A stretch of 64,000 nt of DNA from DFXE01 sp032054765 (lineage in GTDB: Bacteria; Bacteroidota; Bacteroidia; Bacteroidales; Tannerellaceae). A program made the translations under genes and the position numbers. The notes under the pieces were generated by a model, which was given only the letters and a program-made list of their open reading frames with translations, was not told the DNA's origin and made no database searches. Below are positions 41,552 to 50,931 of the stretch, in pieces. Location: positions 434,001 to 498,000 of the forward strand of contig DAMBSC010000002.1 of NCBI GenBank assembly GCA_032054765.1. Direction: 5' to 3'. Positions within the stretch are counted from its first letter, which is position 1. Every line of letters begins with the position of its first letter.

Positions 41552-42253
41552 ATGAGTTTCCTGCAATCCCTTATTGAAAATAGTACAATCCCTTTCGTAA
41601 CTGCTTTTCTGTTAGGGCTTCTTACCGCAATCAGTCCTTGCCCTTTAGCTACCAATATCACTGCAATAGGATATATAAGCAAAAACCTAGACAATAAAAA
41701 TAGCGTCTTTATCAACGGCTTACTTTACACCCTTGGTGGGATAATTACTTATACGCTGATAAGCCTTATACTTATTCCCCTACTACGAGAAGGCACAAGT
41801 ATGTACAGCGTGCAAAAGTTTATCAGCAAATACGGCGGAATGTTAATACCTCCCATATTGATCATTTTTGGCATCCTTACCTTAGATATTGTAAAAATAA
41901 AAATACCTAAACTGGAAATTGGAGGTAATAAATTAAAAAATAAAACGGGGTTAGGAGCTTTAGTATTAGGCTTCTTATTCGCCTTTGCCTTTTGTCCAAC
42001 CAGCGCCCTCTTGTATTTCGGTATGTTGATACCTTTGTCCGCTACAGAATCGGGAGGATATATTCTTCCGGTGATATTTGCTTTTGCAACAGGCATTCCA
42101 GTCATTATTGTAGCATGGATACTGGCCTACAGCATGGCAGGCTTAGGAAAATTCTATAACCAAATGCAAATTATTGAAAAATGGTTCCGCCGTGTTGTTT
42201 CCCTTCTCTTCATTCTGGTAGGGATATACTACGCTTCTATCTATTACTTTTAA
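41552..42253 (+). CDS. ArsG/CcdA-like membrane thiol transporter or permease
   Basis: 233 aa, about six transmembrane helices in the DsbD/CcdA arrangement. The two conserved cysteines are in AISPCPLATN (helix 1) and FAFCPTSALLYFG (helix 4), the pattern used to move reducing power across the inner membrane. It matches the family annotated as aromatic aminobenzylarsenical efflux permease ArsG. It is the last gene of the trio. No arsR, arsM or arsB is nearby, so general thiol-electron transfer is as likely as arsenical export. Confidence 0.85.
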   Translation: MSFLQSLIENSTIPFVTAFLLGLLTAISPCPLATNITAIGYISKNLDNKNSVFINGLLYTLGGIITYTLISLILIPLLREGTSMYSVQKFISKYGGMLIPPILIIFGILTLDIVKIKIPKLEIGGNKLKNKTGLGALVLGFLFAFAFCPTSALLYFGMLIPLSATESGGYILPVIFAFATGIPVIIVAWILAYSMAGLGKFYNQMQIIEKWFRRVVSLLFILVGIYYASIYYF

Positions 42254-42272
42254 TTAGAAACAAAAGTATCTG

Positions 42273-43097
42273 TTATTCTACCAATGCCAAAGCTCCCAGA
42301 ATAGCAATATCAGGATTCTTAGAAATTTTTATTTCCAGCCTTTCAACTGATTTAGGATAAAAGAATGATTTTAAATTTGCTTTCATACTTTCTTCAAAAA
42401 AAGGAAATGCGTTGGCAATACTTCCACCAAAAACGATCGCGTCAGGATCATAGGCATACAGGATAACCTGAACCAATTCACCCAGATGTCTGCCATATTC
42501 TTCCCAAACTTTTAAGGCTTCCGGATCTTTATTAGCCGCGCGTTCGGCAGCTTCTTTTCCGGTCATACAATGATAGGTATAGAAGAACTCGCTGCCGCAA
42601 TAGTGTTCATATACATTATCCAGGTAACGCATACAGCCGATTTCTCCTGCTCCGGTATTACTGCCATTGTACAATTCATTGTTGATGATGATACCCGCTC
42701 CTACACCTGTGCCAAGAGTAACGCCTACCATATTGGGATATCCTTTCCCTTCTCCGTAACGATTTTCTCCTAAAGCAAAGCAATTAGCGTCATTATTGAT
42801 ATAGACAGGAACCTTAAATTCCTTTTCCAGTATCTCTTTAAGAGACACTTTTTCCCAGGAAGGGATATTGGTTACATTGTAAACGATGCCTTGTGGTACA
42901 TCAACAACTGAGGGAACCCCTATACCTATTCCTTGCACATCGGACATAATGGGTGCGATAATAAATTTCAAATAAGCTATTGACTCATCATAACTCATTT
43001 TACCGGGACTGCGTGCAGATAGTTTCTCTACGATCTCTCCGTCCTTCATTTTCCCAAGACGGATACTTGTACCTCCTAAATCTATTCCTAACTTCAT
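42273..43097 (-). CDS. ROK-family sugar kinase without the zinc motif
   Basis: 274 aa. ROK features: the ATP loop GIDLGGTSIRLG at the start, VPVYINNDANCFALGE, VTLGTGVGAGIIINNELYNG and the final IFGGSIANAFP. In most ROK kinases a GHx11CxCGxxGCxE zinc site follows; here the place reads GEIGCMRYLDNVYEHYCGSEFF with a single CGS, so the zinc cluster is absent. It probably phosphorylates glucose or a related hexose; the substrate is unassigned. A -7 box (TATATTTG on the minus strand, 43124-43131) is about 30 bp upstream. Confidence 0.88.
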   Translation of the reverse strand: MKLGIDLGGTSIRLGKMKDGEIVEKLSARSPGKMSYDESIAYLKFIIAPIMSDVQGIGIGVPSVVDVPQGIVYNVTNIPSWEKVSLKEILEKEFKVPVYINNDANCFALGENRYGEGKGYPNMVGVTLGTGVGAGIIINNELYNGSNTGAGEIGCMRYLDNVYEHYCGSEFFYTYHCMTGKEAAERAANKDPEALKVWEEYGRHLGELVQVILYAYDPDAIVFGGSIANAFPFFEESMKANLKSFFYPKSVERLEIKISKNPDIAILGALALVE

Positions 43098-43149
43098 GGT
43101 ATTATATTATCAGTTTTTCAGAACAAATATAATACAATAAAATGAACTG

Positions 43150-43512
43150 TTACTTTATCCTTATGAAACCAGGATAAATACTGTCAAAATAAACTAAATT
43201 ACAATGCTCAAACTGATAATAAAAACTTCGTTGAACATTCCTAATAAGATCTTTTGCGTAAACGCTATCTCCTTTAATCACATAACTACCATTAACCTCA
43301 TACACTGTATTTTTATTCTTATCTTCATAATACAGTTTCATAGTTTTACTGGTAAATTCCATATAATAAGGAATCCCCTTATTACTTATTGTCTGCTCCC
43401 ATTTTCCAATTAAGGTCAGAGGGTCATCATACTCGACGGAATGTCCGTCATTTACACATGAAAAAAAGGTAAGACAGCATACGATGCTACACAGGGTTAA
43501 TATTGTTTTCAT
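43150..43512 (-). CDS. Small lipoprotein, lipocalin-like
   Basis: 120 aa from the Met at 43512 (MKTILTLCSIVCC); a Met three codons earlier (43521) is also possible. The lipobox LTFFSC gives Cys19 in this numbering. The rest is a short beta-rich domain (LIGKWEQTISNKGIPYYMEF, KLYYEDKNKNTVYEVNGSY) of the type seen in Bacteroidetes lipocalin-like lipoproteins. Function unknown. A terminator of the upstream gene sits just before it. Confidence 0.7.
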   Translation of the reverse strand: MKTILTLCSIVCCLTFFSCVNDGHSVEYDDPLTLIGKWEQTISNKGIPYYMEFTSKTMKLYYEDKNKNTVYEVNGSYVIKGDSVYAKDLIRNVQRSFYYQFEHCNLVYFDSIYPGFIRIK

Positions 43513-43527
43513 ATACGGCATAAATAC

Positions 43528-43568
43528 AAAAAGCAGCTACCTGTCCACGACGGGTATAACTGCTTTTT
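43528..43568 (-). terminator. Hairpin terminator after the 195-aa secreted protein gene
   Basis: Outer stem AAAAAGCAG (43528-43536) / CTGCTTTTT (43560-43568) and an inner 7-bp stem ACCTGTC/GACGGGT (with one G-U), giving a T-run on either strand; it can serve the minus-strand gene that ends at 43638. Confidence 0.75.
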
Positions 43569-43637
43569 CTTTTTGTTAGTGTAAAACTGTTACGGCAAAA
43601 ATAAGGATAAATTATATAAAATCAAACAAAAATAAGT

Positions 43638-44225
43638 CTATTTTATTAAAAAATCCTGTCCTAAATTCATTTGTTCCTCAATGATTATTTTGGCATCATT
43701 CAGGAATTGGGTGACTTGTACCAGTTCTTTTATGTCTATCTGCTTGGCAGAATCAGGATGGTTTCTTTTAGTTTGAATGATAGCTTGCCAGCCTTTTTTA
43801 TTATGGTGGAATACACGGATCATGATGCCGTCTCGTGTAGAAATATCGTATTCGGTATACGTGAAAGGAGAAGATAAGGTAAGGCTATCTTGCAATGTTC
43901 GTAAGGATTTTAAACAGCTATCGAGTTCATCATAATCGATGGTGCCCGGAAACTCAGCATTTCCATAAACTGAAGATTGGAATTGAATTTTAATAACCAC
44001 TCCTCCCGTCTTTTCATGAGTCTTCATATTGGTAAGTACCAAAGCATCGAAAGTAATTCCTCCTTTCAGTTGGCCGAGGGAATAAAATTCTTTCTGTATA
44101 AGGCAGGCTTCGTTTTGAGAGAAACGGACGGTATTGCTTTTCGAATCTTCAGGTGTTTGAGTCTGTGTATATGAAACATACGGCAACATCATTGTTAGTA
44201 TTATAAGGAATATTTGCTTTTTCAT
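43638..44225 (-). CDS. Secreted protein of unknown function
   Basis: 195 aa with a signal peptide (1-20, ending SYTQ). The mature region has ITFDALVLTNMKTHEKTGGVVIKIQF and FTYTEYDISTRDGIMIRVFHHNKKGWQAII, alternating strands and helices of a compact soluble domain; I do not recognise a family. A -7 box (TACTTTTG on the minus strand, 44254-44261) is about 29 bp upstream. The preceding region holds palindrome array C. Confidence 0.68.
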   Translation of the reverse strand: MKKQIFLIILTMMLPYVSYTQTQTPEDSKSNTVRFSQNEACLIQKEFYSLGQLKGGITFDALVLTNMKTHEKTGGVVIKIQFQSSVYGNAEFPGTIDYDELDSCLKSLRTLQDSLTLSSPFTYTEYDISTRDGIMIRVFHHNKKGWQAIIQTKRNHPDSAKQIDIKELVQVTQFLNDAKIIIEEQMNLGQDFLIK

Positions 44226-44401
44226 ACAAATAATTTAATAGATTGTCAAAAAGCAAAAGTATAAAAAAACTATTCTTTTTGTGACATTATTTAAGGAAAA
44301 CGTATTTTTCCGCTAACGCACACTTTGAACAAAATCAATAAAATTATTGGTCATTTCCGAAAGAAAGTGTTTAAATTTTGGTCTGTTTTGAATATTTCGA
44401 C

Positions 44402-44555
44402 GGCTATTTTTCGCAAAAAGGTCGGCATCATATTACAAAAAGGGTGCATCGTTTTGAAGAAAAGGACGCACCCTTTTTCAAAAAAGTATGCACCCTTTTC
44501 CGGAAAGACTTGTAACGTCTTCCAAAATAGGGTGAAATAACCTTCAAAAAACGCT
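44402..44555. repeat. Array C: about seven degenerate units at 22-bp period
   Basis: Units begin at 44402, 44424, 44446, 44468, 44490, 44512 and 44534. In each 22-bp unit positions 7-10 are T-rich and 15-18 A-rich around a variable tetranucleotide (CGCA, TACA, GAAG, TCAA, CCGG, CCAA, TCAA). GCACCC starts two adjacent units, and GG(G/A)(T/C) precedes GCA at unit borders. Palindromicity is clearest in the units at 44468 and 44490; the outer units are degenerate. Confidence 0.75.
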
Positions 44556-44789
44556 ATTTCGAATCAAAAAACAGAGGGAAATAAAATAACATAAAGACCC
44601 TTAAATCCCCCGAAGGAGGACTTATTGATAGGATTACTCTGTTATTTCTTCCTTTATAGAAGAGATTAAGGCCGGTTGGCTTTCTATTTGAAAAAGTCCA
44701 ACTCTCTGAGAAAAGAATATTTTTTTGCAGGCTTTACTTTGCTCTTAAATAAGCGAGTTTTGAGGGAGTTAATTTGACAAAAAGACAAA

Positions 44790-44818
44790 AAGCCCCCTTC
44801 GCGGAATACAGGGGGCTT
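44790..44818 (-). terminator. Terminator of the gltBD operon
   Basis: Stem AAGCCCCC (44790-44797) / GGGGGCTT (44811-44818); on the minus strand the 3' arm continues into TTTTTGTC, 35 bp after the gltD stop. Confidence 0.88.
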
Positions 44819-44852
44819 CAACTGACAAAATGTTATATACAGCGCTTTTTCT

Positions 44853-46262
44853 TTAGGTTAGAAAGCTGTGGATCGCCTCTGCCGTTTTTCTGCCGGAAGC
44901 CATAGCTGTTACTACGAGACCGGCTCCGGATGTTGCGTCTCCACAAGCAAAGACATTTCCGGTAGCTGTGTACCCTTCATTATCTATTGCAATATTCTTA
45001 CGTTCGTTGGTTGGAAGAGAAAGTTCCTTTATCAATCCTTCTTGTTCAGGATGTACAAAACCCATAGCCAGAAAGACCAGGTCGGCTTCTATAATTTCCT
45101 TTTTACCTGTCAGCCTCATCTCCGCACGACCTCCGTCTGTAGGGTTGCTCCATTCCACTTCTTCCACTTCTACTCCTTTTAAAATATTTTTCTCTCCTAT
45201 GAAACGACATGAAGCCAAATTCCAGCGACGAATGCAACCTTCCTCATGACTACTGCTCGTCTTTAATACCTGCGGATACATAGGCCAGGGAGTCATCGGA
45301 TTATAATCTACGGGAGGTTGTGGCATGATTTCGATTTGTGTTACGCTTAGTGCTCCGTGGCGATTAGCAGTTCCGACGCAATCGCTTCCTGTGTCCCCAC
45401 CGCCTATTACCAACACTTTCTTGCCTTTTGCTTGAATCAGATGTCGGGAAGGTATCTGAAAACCTTCCAATATACGGGTTTGTTGGCTTAAAAAATCGAG
45501 GGCAAAGTATATCCCTTTCAGGTTTCTTCCTTCAATAGGCAAATCTCTTGGGGTTTCTGCTCCTATAGAAATACAAACTGCGTCATACGATTTGAGGATG
45601 TCTTTGGCCGGAATATCTTTTCCTACCATCGTATTCACTTTAAATACGATGCCTTCGTCTTCCATCAACTTAATGCGGCGGCTGACAATGTTTTTGCTTA
45701 GTTTGAAATTAGGGATACCGAAACGTAACAATCCGCCGGGAAGCTCATTTTTCTCAAATACCGTAACTTCATATCCTTTCCGGTTGAGTTGATTGGCCAC
45801 CGTAAGCCCGGCAGGGCCGCTTCCTATCACCGCGATTTTCTTTCCATTACGAACGGGGTTGACAGGTCGTATAAACCCTTCCCGAAAAGCGGCTTCAATG
45901 ATCGCGGCTTCATTTTCACGGATCGTGACAGGTTGGTCAATACTCAGCTTCAACACGCAACTCTTTTCACAAAGAGCCGGACATACGCGGCCGGTAAATT
46001 CGGGAAAATCACAGGTTTGTTCTAACACCTGATAGGCTTCCTCCCATCTGCCTTTATGTAATAAATCCTGCCATTCTGGTTGTTTATTGCCTATAGGACA
46101 AGCCCAATGGCAAAAAGGTACGCCACAATCCATACAACGGGAAGCCTGGTTTCTCCGTTCGCCTGTATTAAGCTTTTGTTCTACTTCACTAAAGTCATGA
46201 ATTCGTTCATGTACAGGCCTGTAGCCTGCTTCTTGTCTATCTATGGTAAGAAATGCTCTCAT
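44853..46262 (-). CDS. gltD: Glutamate synthase small subunit
   Basis: 469 aa. The N-terminal Fe-S binding segment is CMDCGVPFCHWACPIGNKQPEW with further Cys residues in CDFPEFTGRVCPALCEKSCVL. The FAD motif is AVIGSGPAGLTVA (about residue 145) and the NADPH motif VLVIGGGDTGSDC (about 280); the FAD closing motif is GNVFACGDATSGAGLVVTA. It supplies electrons from NADPH to the large subunit, which forms two glutamates from glutamine and 2-oxoglutarate. It follows gltB with a 154-bp gap that contains a long inverted repeat. Confidence 0.96.
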   Translation of the reverse strand: MRAFLTIDRQEAGYRPVHERIHDFSEVEQKLNTGERRNQASRCMDCGVPFCHWACPIGNKQPEWQDLLHKGRWEEAYQVLEQTCDFPEFTGRVCPALCEKSCVLKLSIDQPVTIRENEAAIIEAAFREGFIRPVNPVRNGKKIAVIGSGPAGLTVANQLNRKGYEVTVFEKNELPGGLLRFGIPNFKLSKNIVSRRIKLMEDEGIVFKVNTMVGKDIPAKDILKSYDAVCISIGAETPRDLPIEGRNLKGIYFALDFLSQQTRILEGFQIPSRHLIQAKGKKVLVIGGGDTGSDCVGTANRHGALSVTQIEIMPQPPVDYNPMTPWPMYPQVLKTSSSHEEGCIRRWNLASCRFIGEKNILKGVEVEEVEWSNPTDGGRAEMRLTGKKEIIEADLVFLAMGFVHPEQEGLIKELSLPTNERKNIAIDNEGYTATGNVFACGDATSGAGLVVTAMASGRKTAEAIHSFLT

Positions 46263-46275
46263 CTTTAATTAAAAG

Positions 46276-46395
46276 TTGAAAATTGAAAATTGAAAATTAT
46301 TTTCTCTCACATTAAATTATTCAATACTCTATGAAAATTGTATATTAAAAGTTTATATATAAATTCATTTTCAACTTTCAATTTTCAATTTTCAA
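46276..46395. repeat. 20-bp perfect inverted repeat of the TTGAAAATTGAAAA type between gltB and gltD
   Basis: Left arm 46276-46295 (TTGAAAATTGAAAATTGAAA) and right arm 46376-46395 are perfect reverse complements, 80 bp apart; the arms are themselves tandem 8-bp units TTGAAAAT. The same type of element is at 31409-31464. Confidence 0.78.
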
Positions 46396-46397
46396 TT

Positions 46398-46428
46398 CGT
46401 GATTATTAGCCGTTGGCTAATAATCACG
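46398..46428. terminator. Strong hairpin overlapping the end of gltB
   Basis: A 14-bp perfect stem, CGTGATTATTAGCC (46398-46411) / GGCTAATAATCACG (46415-46428), with a 3-nt loop. The right arm includes the last codons and stop of gltB. No T-run follows on the minus strand, so it may slow ribosomes or stabilise the RNA and reduce gltD expression instead of ending transcription. Confidence 0.55.
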
Positions 46429-49400
46429 CTGCATTTCTGCAATTTTACGTTGTAACTTTTTCATTTGTTCTTCCTGTAATACCTTTTTGTATTCAATAGG
46501 TACTATTTGGATAAACTCATCTACGTACTTATCAAAGTTCTCTAACATCAGACCTGCCAGATGACTTCCTGTGTAGTGATAGTGTTTACGGATCAGGCTA
46601 TGCAATTCTTTTCTGGCGGCGCTGTCTTCAATCAGTGAAAGCTCAACCATCTCCATATTGCAATAGAAATCAAAATCGCCCGCCTTGTCCCATACGTAAG
46701 CTACTCCTCCACTCATGCCGGCTGCAAAGTTTCTTCCGGTTTCTCCCAATACCACTACCCGACCTCCTGTCATATATTCACAACAATGATCGCCAACTCC
46801 TTCTACTACGGCTAAAGCTCCACTGTTACGAACGCAAAAGCGTTCGCCTACACGTCCGTTGATATATACTTCGCCGCTGGTAGCTCCGTAAAGCAATGTA
46901 TTACCGGCAATGGTATTTTCTTCAGCGATAAATGTGGATCTGACAGGCGGCATCAGGCTGATTCGTCCTCCGCTAAGGCCTTTTCCCAGATAATCATTGG
47001 CTTCGCCTTCCAGACGGAAATGTACGCCATGTGCCAAAAATGCTCCGAAACTTTGTCCTGCTGATCCCTTGAATTTGATATGTAATGTATTGTCGGGTAA
47101 TCCTTTATTGCCGTACCTTTTAGCAATCTCACCGGACAGCATGGCTCCGACCGAGCGATCAGTATTTACAATAGCGTAATCGAGAGAAACTTCTTTTTGC
47201 AACTCGATAGCAGGTTTCGCGTGACGGATAATATCGACATCTTTCACCTGTTCAATGCCATGTTCCTGTTTGGTGGTATTCAGTATAGCATTATTCTTTG
47301 CCTGTTCCGGCAGATATAATAGTCTGCTGAAGTCTAATAGTTCGTGTTTTTTTATACCATCCGATGGCTTACGTTCTATCAAATCAATACGACCGACCAC
47401 ATCTTCCAGCCGTTCAAATCCCATTTCCGCCAGGTATTCTCTTACTTCTTCTGCCAGGAAGTTGAAGAAATTCACCAAATATTCATGTTTACCGAGAAAA
47501 CGTTTGCGAAGTTCTTCATCTTGTGTGGCTACACCTACGGGACATGTATTCAGATGGCATTTACGCATCATCACGCAACCCATAACGATTAATGCAGAGG
47601 TTGCAAAACCAAATTCCTCGGCTCCCATGAGGGCCATCAACACGATATCGCGGCCTGTTTTTAACTGCCCGTCTGTTTGCAGACGAATTTGTCCGCGCAG
47701 TCCGTTCAGAATAAGTGTTTGTTGTGTTTCAGTCAACCCCAATTCCGGCGGAAGACCGGCATAACGTATGGAACTGATCGGTGATGCTCCGGTTCCTCCT
47801 TCAGCCCCTGATATAATAATGCGATCGGCTTTTGCTTTGGCAACACCCGCAGCAATAGTTCCCACTCCGCTTTCGGAAACCAATTTTACGCTGATCTCTG
47901 CTTTCGGATTGACGTTTTTTAAGTCAAAGATCAATTGAGCAAGGTCTTCAATGGAGTAAATATCATGGTGAGGCGGTGGTGATATCAATGATATTCCGGG
48001 GATAGAGTGTCGGGTTTTAGCGATAACGTCGTTTACTTTATATCCCGGCAACTGACCGCCTTCGCCCGGTTTAGCTCCCTGAGCGATCTTAATCTGTATT
48101 TCATCTGCATTGACCAGGTATTCGGTGGTTACGCCAAATCTTCCGGAGGCTACCTGTTTGATGGCTGAACGTAATGACAGACCATCTTCGCGTATCGCAA
48201 ACCGTTCGGGATCTTCCCCTCCTTCTCCTGTATTACTCTTCCCATGTATTTTGTTCATAGCTAAGGCCATGGTTTCATGAGCTTCTTTACTAATCGAACC
48301 GAAGCTCATCGCACCTGTAACAAATCTTTTCATGATCTCGCCGACAGGTTCAACCTGTTCTATCGGAATTGACTTTCTTTTTCGGAAAGTCAGGAAATCG
48401 CGCAGGAAGACAGGTGACCCTTTCTCATCTGCTTCCTTCGTATATTTTTTGAATAATTCGTAACTTCCCAAACGGGTGGCTAATTGAAGTTTTGAGATTG
48501 TTTCAGGGTTCCACGAGTGTTTTTCTCCATCTTTACGGAAACTGTATATACCTTTATGTTCAAGAATACCTTTCCCCGTTTCAAAAGCATTTTTATGCAT
48601 TACAATGGCGTCAGCGGCTATTTCGTCAAGACGTATACCCCCAACCTTACTTGTAGTGTCTCCAAAATATTTTTTTGTCAGATCGGTACTGAGTCCGACC
48701 GCTTCAAAAAGTTTCGCTCCCCGATAGCTTCGGATGGTACTGATCCCCATCTTACTCATAATCTTAAACAATCCTTTGCAGATGGCTTTGATATAATGCT
48801 TTCGAGCAGTCTCATAATTTAACTGTATTTCCCGTCGATTTACCAAATCTTTGATTATAGCATAGGACATATACGGATTGATAGCACTTGCCCCATATCC
48901 TAATAAAAGTGCTGCATGCATTACTTCACGCATCTCACCGGTTTCTACGACCAACGCTGTTTGAACCCGTTTCCGGACAGAAATTAAATGATGATGTACG
49001 GCACTAACCGCGAGCAGTGAAGGTATAGGCGCATAACTTTCATCAATTGCTTTGTCACTTAATATGATGTAGTTGACTCCTTCAGTAACCGATTGTTCCG
49101 CCTGCTTACAAAGTTTATCCAACGCTTCCCTGAGACCTTCCTTTCCTTTTGCCGCTTCAAACAGCATGGGAAGTTTGGCAGACTTAAACCCTTTATAGCG
49201 TATATTACATAATAAATCCAATTGTGTATTGGTCAGGATCGGATGGTTTAAACGCACCATTTTGCAATGGTTTTCGTCCGGCACCAGAATATTATTACCG
49301 ACTGCCCCGATATATTCGGTCAGACTCATTACTAATTCTTCACGGATCGGATCGATCGGCGGATTGGTTACTTGTGCAAATTGCTGGCGAAAATAGTTAA

Positions 49401-50931
49401 ACAGGTTTTGCGGTTGAGAAGATAGTACAGCTAAAGGTGTATCATTCCCCATGGAACCTACCGGCTCCGCTTTCCCTATCGACATAGGGATAATAATCCG
49501 TTCGATATCTTCCCGACTATAATTAAAAACACGCAGCCTGGTTTCGTAGTCCTCGACTACATGGGATACCTTACGTCCTGATTTAAGTTCGTCAAGTTCT
49601 ACCCTGTTATTTGCCAGCCATGTTTTGTATGGTTTAGCTTCTGCTAACTGCTTTTTTAATTCACCGTCATAGTAGATTTCTCCTTTTTCCGTATCGACCA
49701 TCAGTATTTTACCCGGCTGCAGGCGGCCTTTCTCTTTTATTTCGTTGGGTTCGAAGTCCATTACTCCCACTTCTGATGCCACTAACATCATATCGTTTCG
49801 GGTAATAAGATAACGGGCGGGGCGAAGTCCGTTCCGATCCAACATACCTCCCGCATACCTTCCGTCGCTGAACAATAGAGCTGCGGGGCCGTCCCATGGC
49901 TCCATCAATATAGAATGATACTCATAAAAGGCTTTTAAATCTTCGGAAATCGGATTGCTGTCATTAAAACTTTCCGGTACCAACATCGACATGGCGTGAG
50001 GAAGACTCATGCCGGAAACAACAAGAAATTCCAATACATTATCCAACGATGCGCTATCACTCATCCCGGGTTGGATAATGGGCCGCATCTCTTCTATATT
50101 AGGTATAGCGGGTGAGGAAAGAACACTCTCACGCGCTTCCATCCATGACCTGTTTCCTCTTACCGTATTGATCTCACCATTGTGTGCCAAGAGTCGGAAA
50201 GGTTGTGCCAAACTCCATGTAGGAAATGTATTTGTACTGAAACGGGAATGTACTAATGCCAGTCCGCTTGTAAAATAATGATTGGTCAAATCGGGAAAAT
50301 AATGGCGGAGTTGCATAGACTCCAACATCCCCTTATACACAATATTTTTTGTAGATAAAGAGGCGATATAGAAATCTTCTTTGCCGGGTATATCACTGGA
50401 TGCAACTTTCTTCTCTATACGTTTTCGGATGAGATATAATTTTAATTCCAGTTCGCTCTGGTTGTCGCTTCCTGTAACAAATATCTGTTTAATATCAGGT
50501 TCGGTAGCTAATGCATCTTTGCCCAGAATATCTGAATTAACAGGTACTTTACGTAAATGCATTAAGCTCAACCCTTCTTTCTCAATCTCCTCGATCATGA
50601 TACTGAGAATGACAGCTCGTTGCTCTTCCTCTTTCGGAAGAAAAACAAGTCCTGTCCCGTATTTACCTTTCTCCGGTACCGGAATTCCTTGTAATAAAAT
50701 GAATTCATGCGGAATTTGTAAAAGGATACCAGCTCCGTCTCCTGTCTTCGAATCTGCTCCTTCTGCACCACGATGACGCATATTCTCCAAAACTTTAAGA
50801 GCCGATTCAACAATATCATGTGACTTACCTCCATGAATATTAACCAACATCCCAACTCCACACGCGTCATGTTCATTAGCCGGATCATATAATCCCTGAG
50901 GTTTGTTATAATGCTTCTCCCTTACCATCAT
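46417..50931 (-). CDS. gltB: Glutamate synthase large subunit
   Basis: 1504 aa, the full family length. The amidotransferase nucleophile is Cys24 in NEHDACGVGM, exposed after removal of a short propeptide. Other features: the GATase core WSLAQPFRLLAHNGEINT, the FMN-binding synthase region with EAHETMALAMN, GAKPGEGGQLPGYKV and SGAEGGTGASPISS, the 3Fe-4S Cys set CVMMRKCHLNTCPVG, and a C-terminal Gly-rich beta-helix (GEVYINGRVGERFCVRNSGALAVVEG). It makes glutamate from glutamine and 2-oxoglutarate with GltD. A -7 box (TACATTTG on the minus strand, 50981-50988) lies 50 bp upstream. Confidence 0.97.
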   Translation of the reverse strand: MMVREKHYNKPQGLYDPANEHDACGVGMLVNIHGGKSHDIVESALKVLENMRHRGAEGADSKTGDGAGILLQIPHEFILLQGIPVPEKGKYGTGLVFLPKEEEQRAVILSIMIEEIEKEGLSLMHLRKVPVNSDILGKDALATEPDIKQIFVTGSDNQSELELKLYLIRKRIEKKVASSDIPGKEDFYIASLSTKNIVYKGMLESMQLRHYFPDLTNHYFTSGLALVHSRFSTNTFPTWSLAQPFRLLAHNGEINTVRGNRSWMEARESVLSSPAIPNIEEMRPIIQPGMSDSASLDNVLEFLVVSGMSLPHAMSMLVPESFNDSNPISEDLKAFYEYHSILMEPWDGPAALLFSDGRYAGGMLDRNGLRPARYLITRNDMMLVASEVGVMDFEPNEIKEKGRLQPGKILMVDTEKGEIYYDGELKKQLAEAKPYKTWLANNRVELDELKSGRKVSHVVEDYETRLRVFNYSREDIERIIIPMSIGKAEPVGSMGNDTPLAVLSSQPQNLFNYFRQQFAQVTNPPIDPIREELVMSLTEYIGAVGNNILVPDENHCKMVRLNHPILTNTQLDLLCNIRYKGFKSAKLPMLFEAAKGKEGLREALDKLCKQAEQSVTEGVNYIILSDKAIDESYAPIPSLLAVSAVHHHLISVRKRVQTALVVETGEMREVMHAALLLGYGASAINPYMSYAIIKDLVNRREIQLNYETARKHYIKAICKGLFKIMSKMGISTIRSYRGAKLFEAVGLSTDLTKKYFGDTTSKVGGIRLDEIAADAIVMHKNAFETGKGILEHKGIYSFRKDGEKHSWNPETISKLQLATRLGSYELFKKYTKEADEKGSPVFLRDFLTFRKRKSIPIEQVEPVGEIMKRFVTGAMSFGSISKEAHETMALAMNKIHGKSNTGEGGEDPERFAIREDGLSLRSAIKQVASGRFGVTTEYLVNADEIQIKIAQGAKPGEGGQLPGYKVNDVIAKTRHSIPGISLISPPPHHDIYSIEDLAQLIFDLKNVNPKAEISVKLVSESGVGTIAAGVAKAKADRIIISGAEGGTGASPISSIRYAGLPPELGLTETQQTLILNGLRGQIRLQTDGQLKTGRDIVLMALMGAEEFGFATSALIVMGCVMMRKCHLNTCPVGVATQDEELRKRFLGKHEYLVNFFNFLAEEVREYLAEMGFERLEDVVGRIDLIERKPSDGIKKHELLDFSRLLYLPEQAKNNAILNTTKQEHGIEQVKDVDIIRHAKPAIELQKEVSLDYAIVNTDRSVGAMLSGEIAKRYGNKGLPDNTLHIKFKGSAGQSFGAFLAHGVHFRLEGEANDYLGKGLSGGRISLMPPVRSTFIAEENTIAGNTLLYGATSGEVYINGRVGERFCVRNSGALAVVEGVGDHCCEYMTGGRVVVLGETGRNFAAGMSGGVAYVWDKAGDFDFYCNMEMVELSLIEDSAARKELHSLIRKHYHYTGSHLAGLMLENFDKYVDEFIQIVPIEYKKVLQEEQMKKLQRKIAEMQRDY

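Larger units (their letters stand above)
44226..44852. other. Non-coding region holding array C
   Basis: About 630 bp between two minus-strand genes. Contents: the -7 box of the downstream gene (44254-44261), array C (44402-44555), a short C/G hairpin AAATCCCCC-GAAG-GAGGACTT near 44606-44627, and the gltBD terminator (44790-44818). No coding region was found between. Confidence 0.6.

Noticed and set aside
44402..44555. Array C as a set of tandem terminators
   Set aside because: The hairpins would be very short and the strong gltBD terminator is separate at 44790-44818; the exact 22-bp step is not explained by termination.
46635..50776. Open frames on the plus strand within gltB
   Set aside because: gltB is intact with all domains; the opposite frames have no family features.
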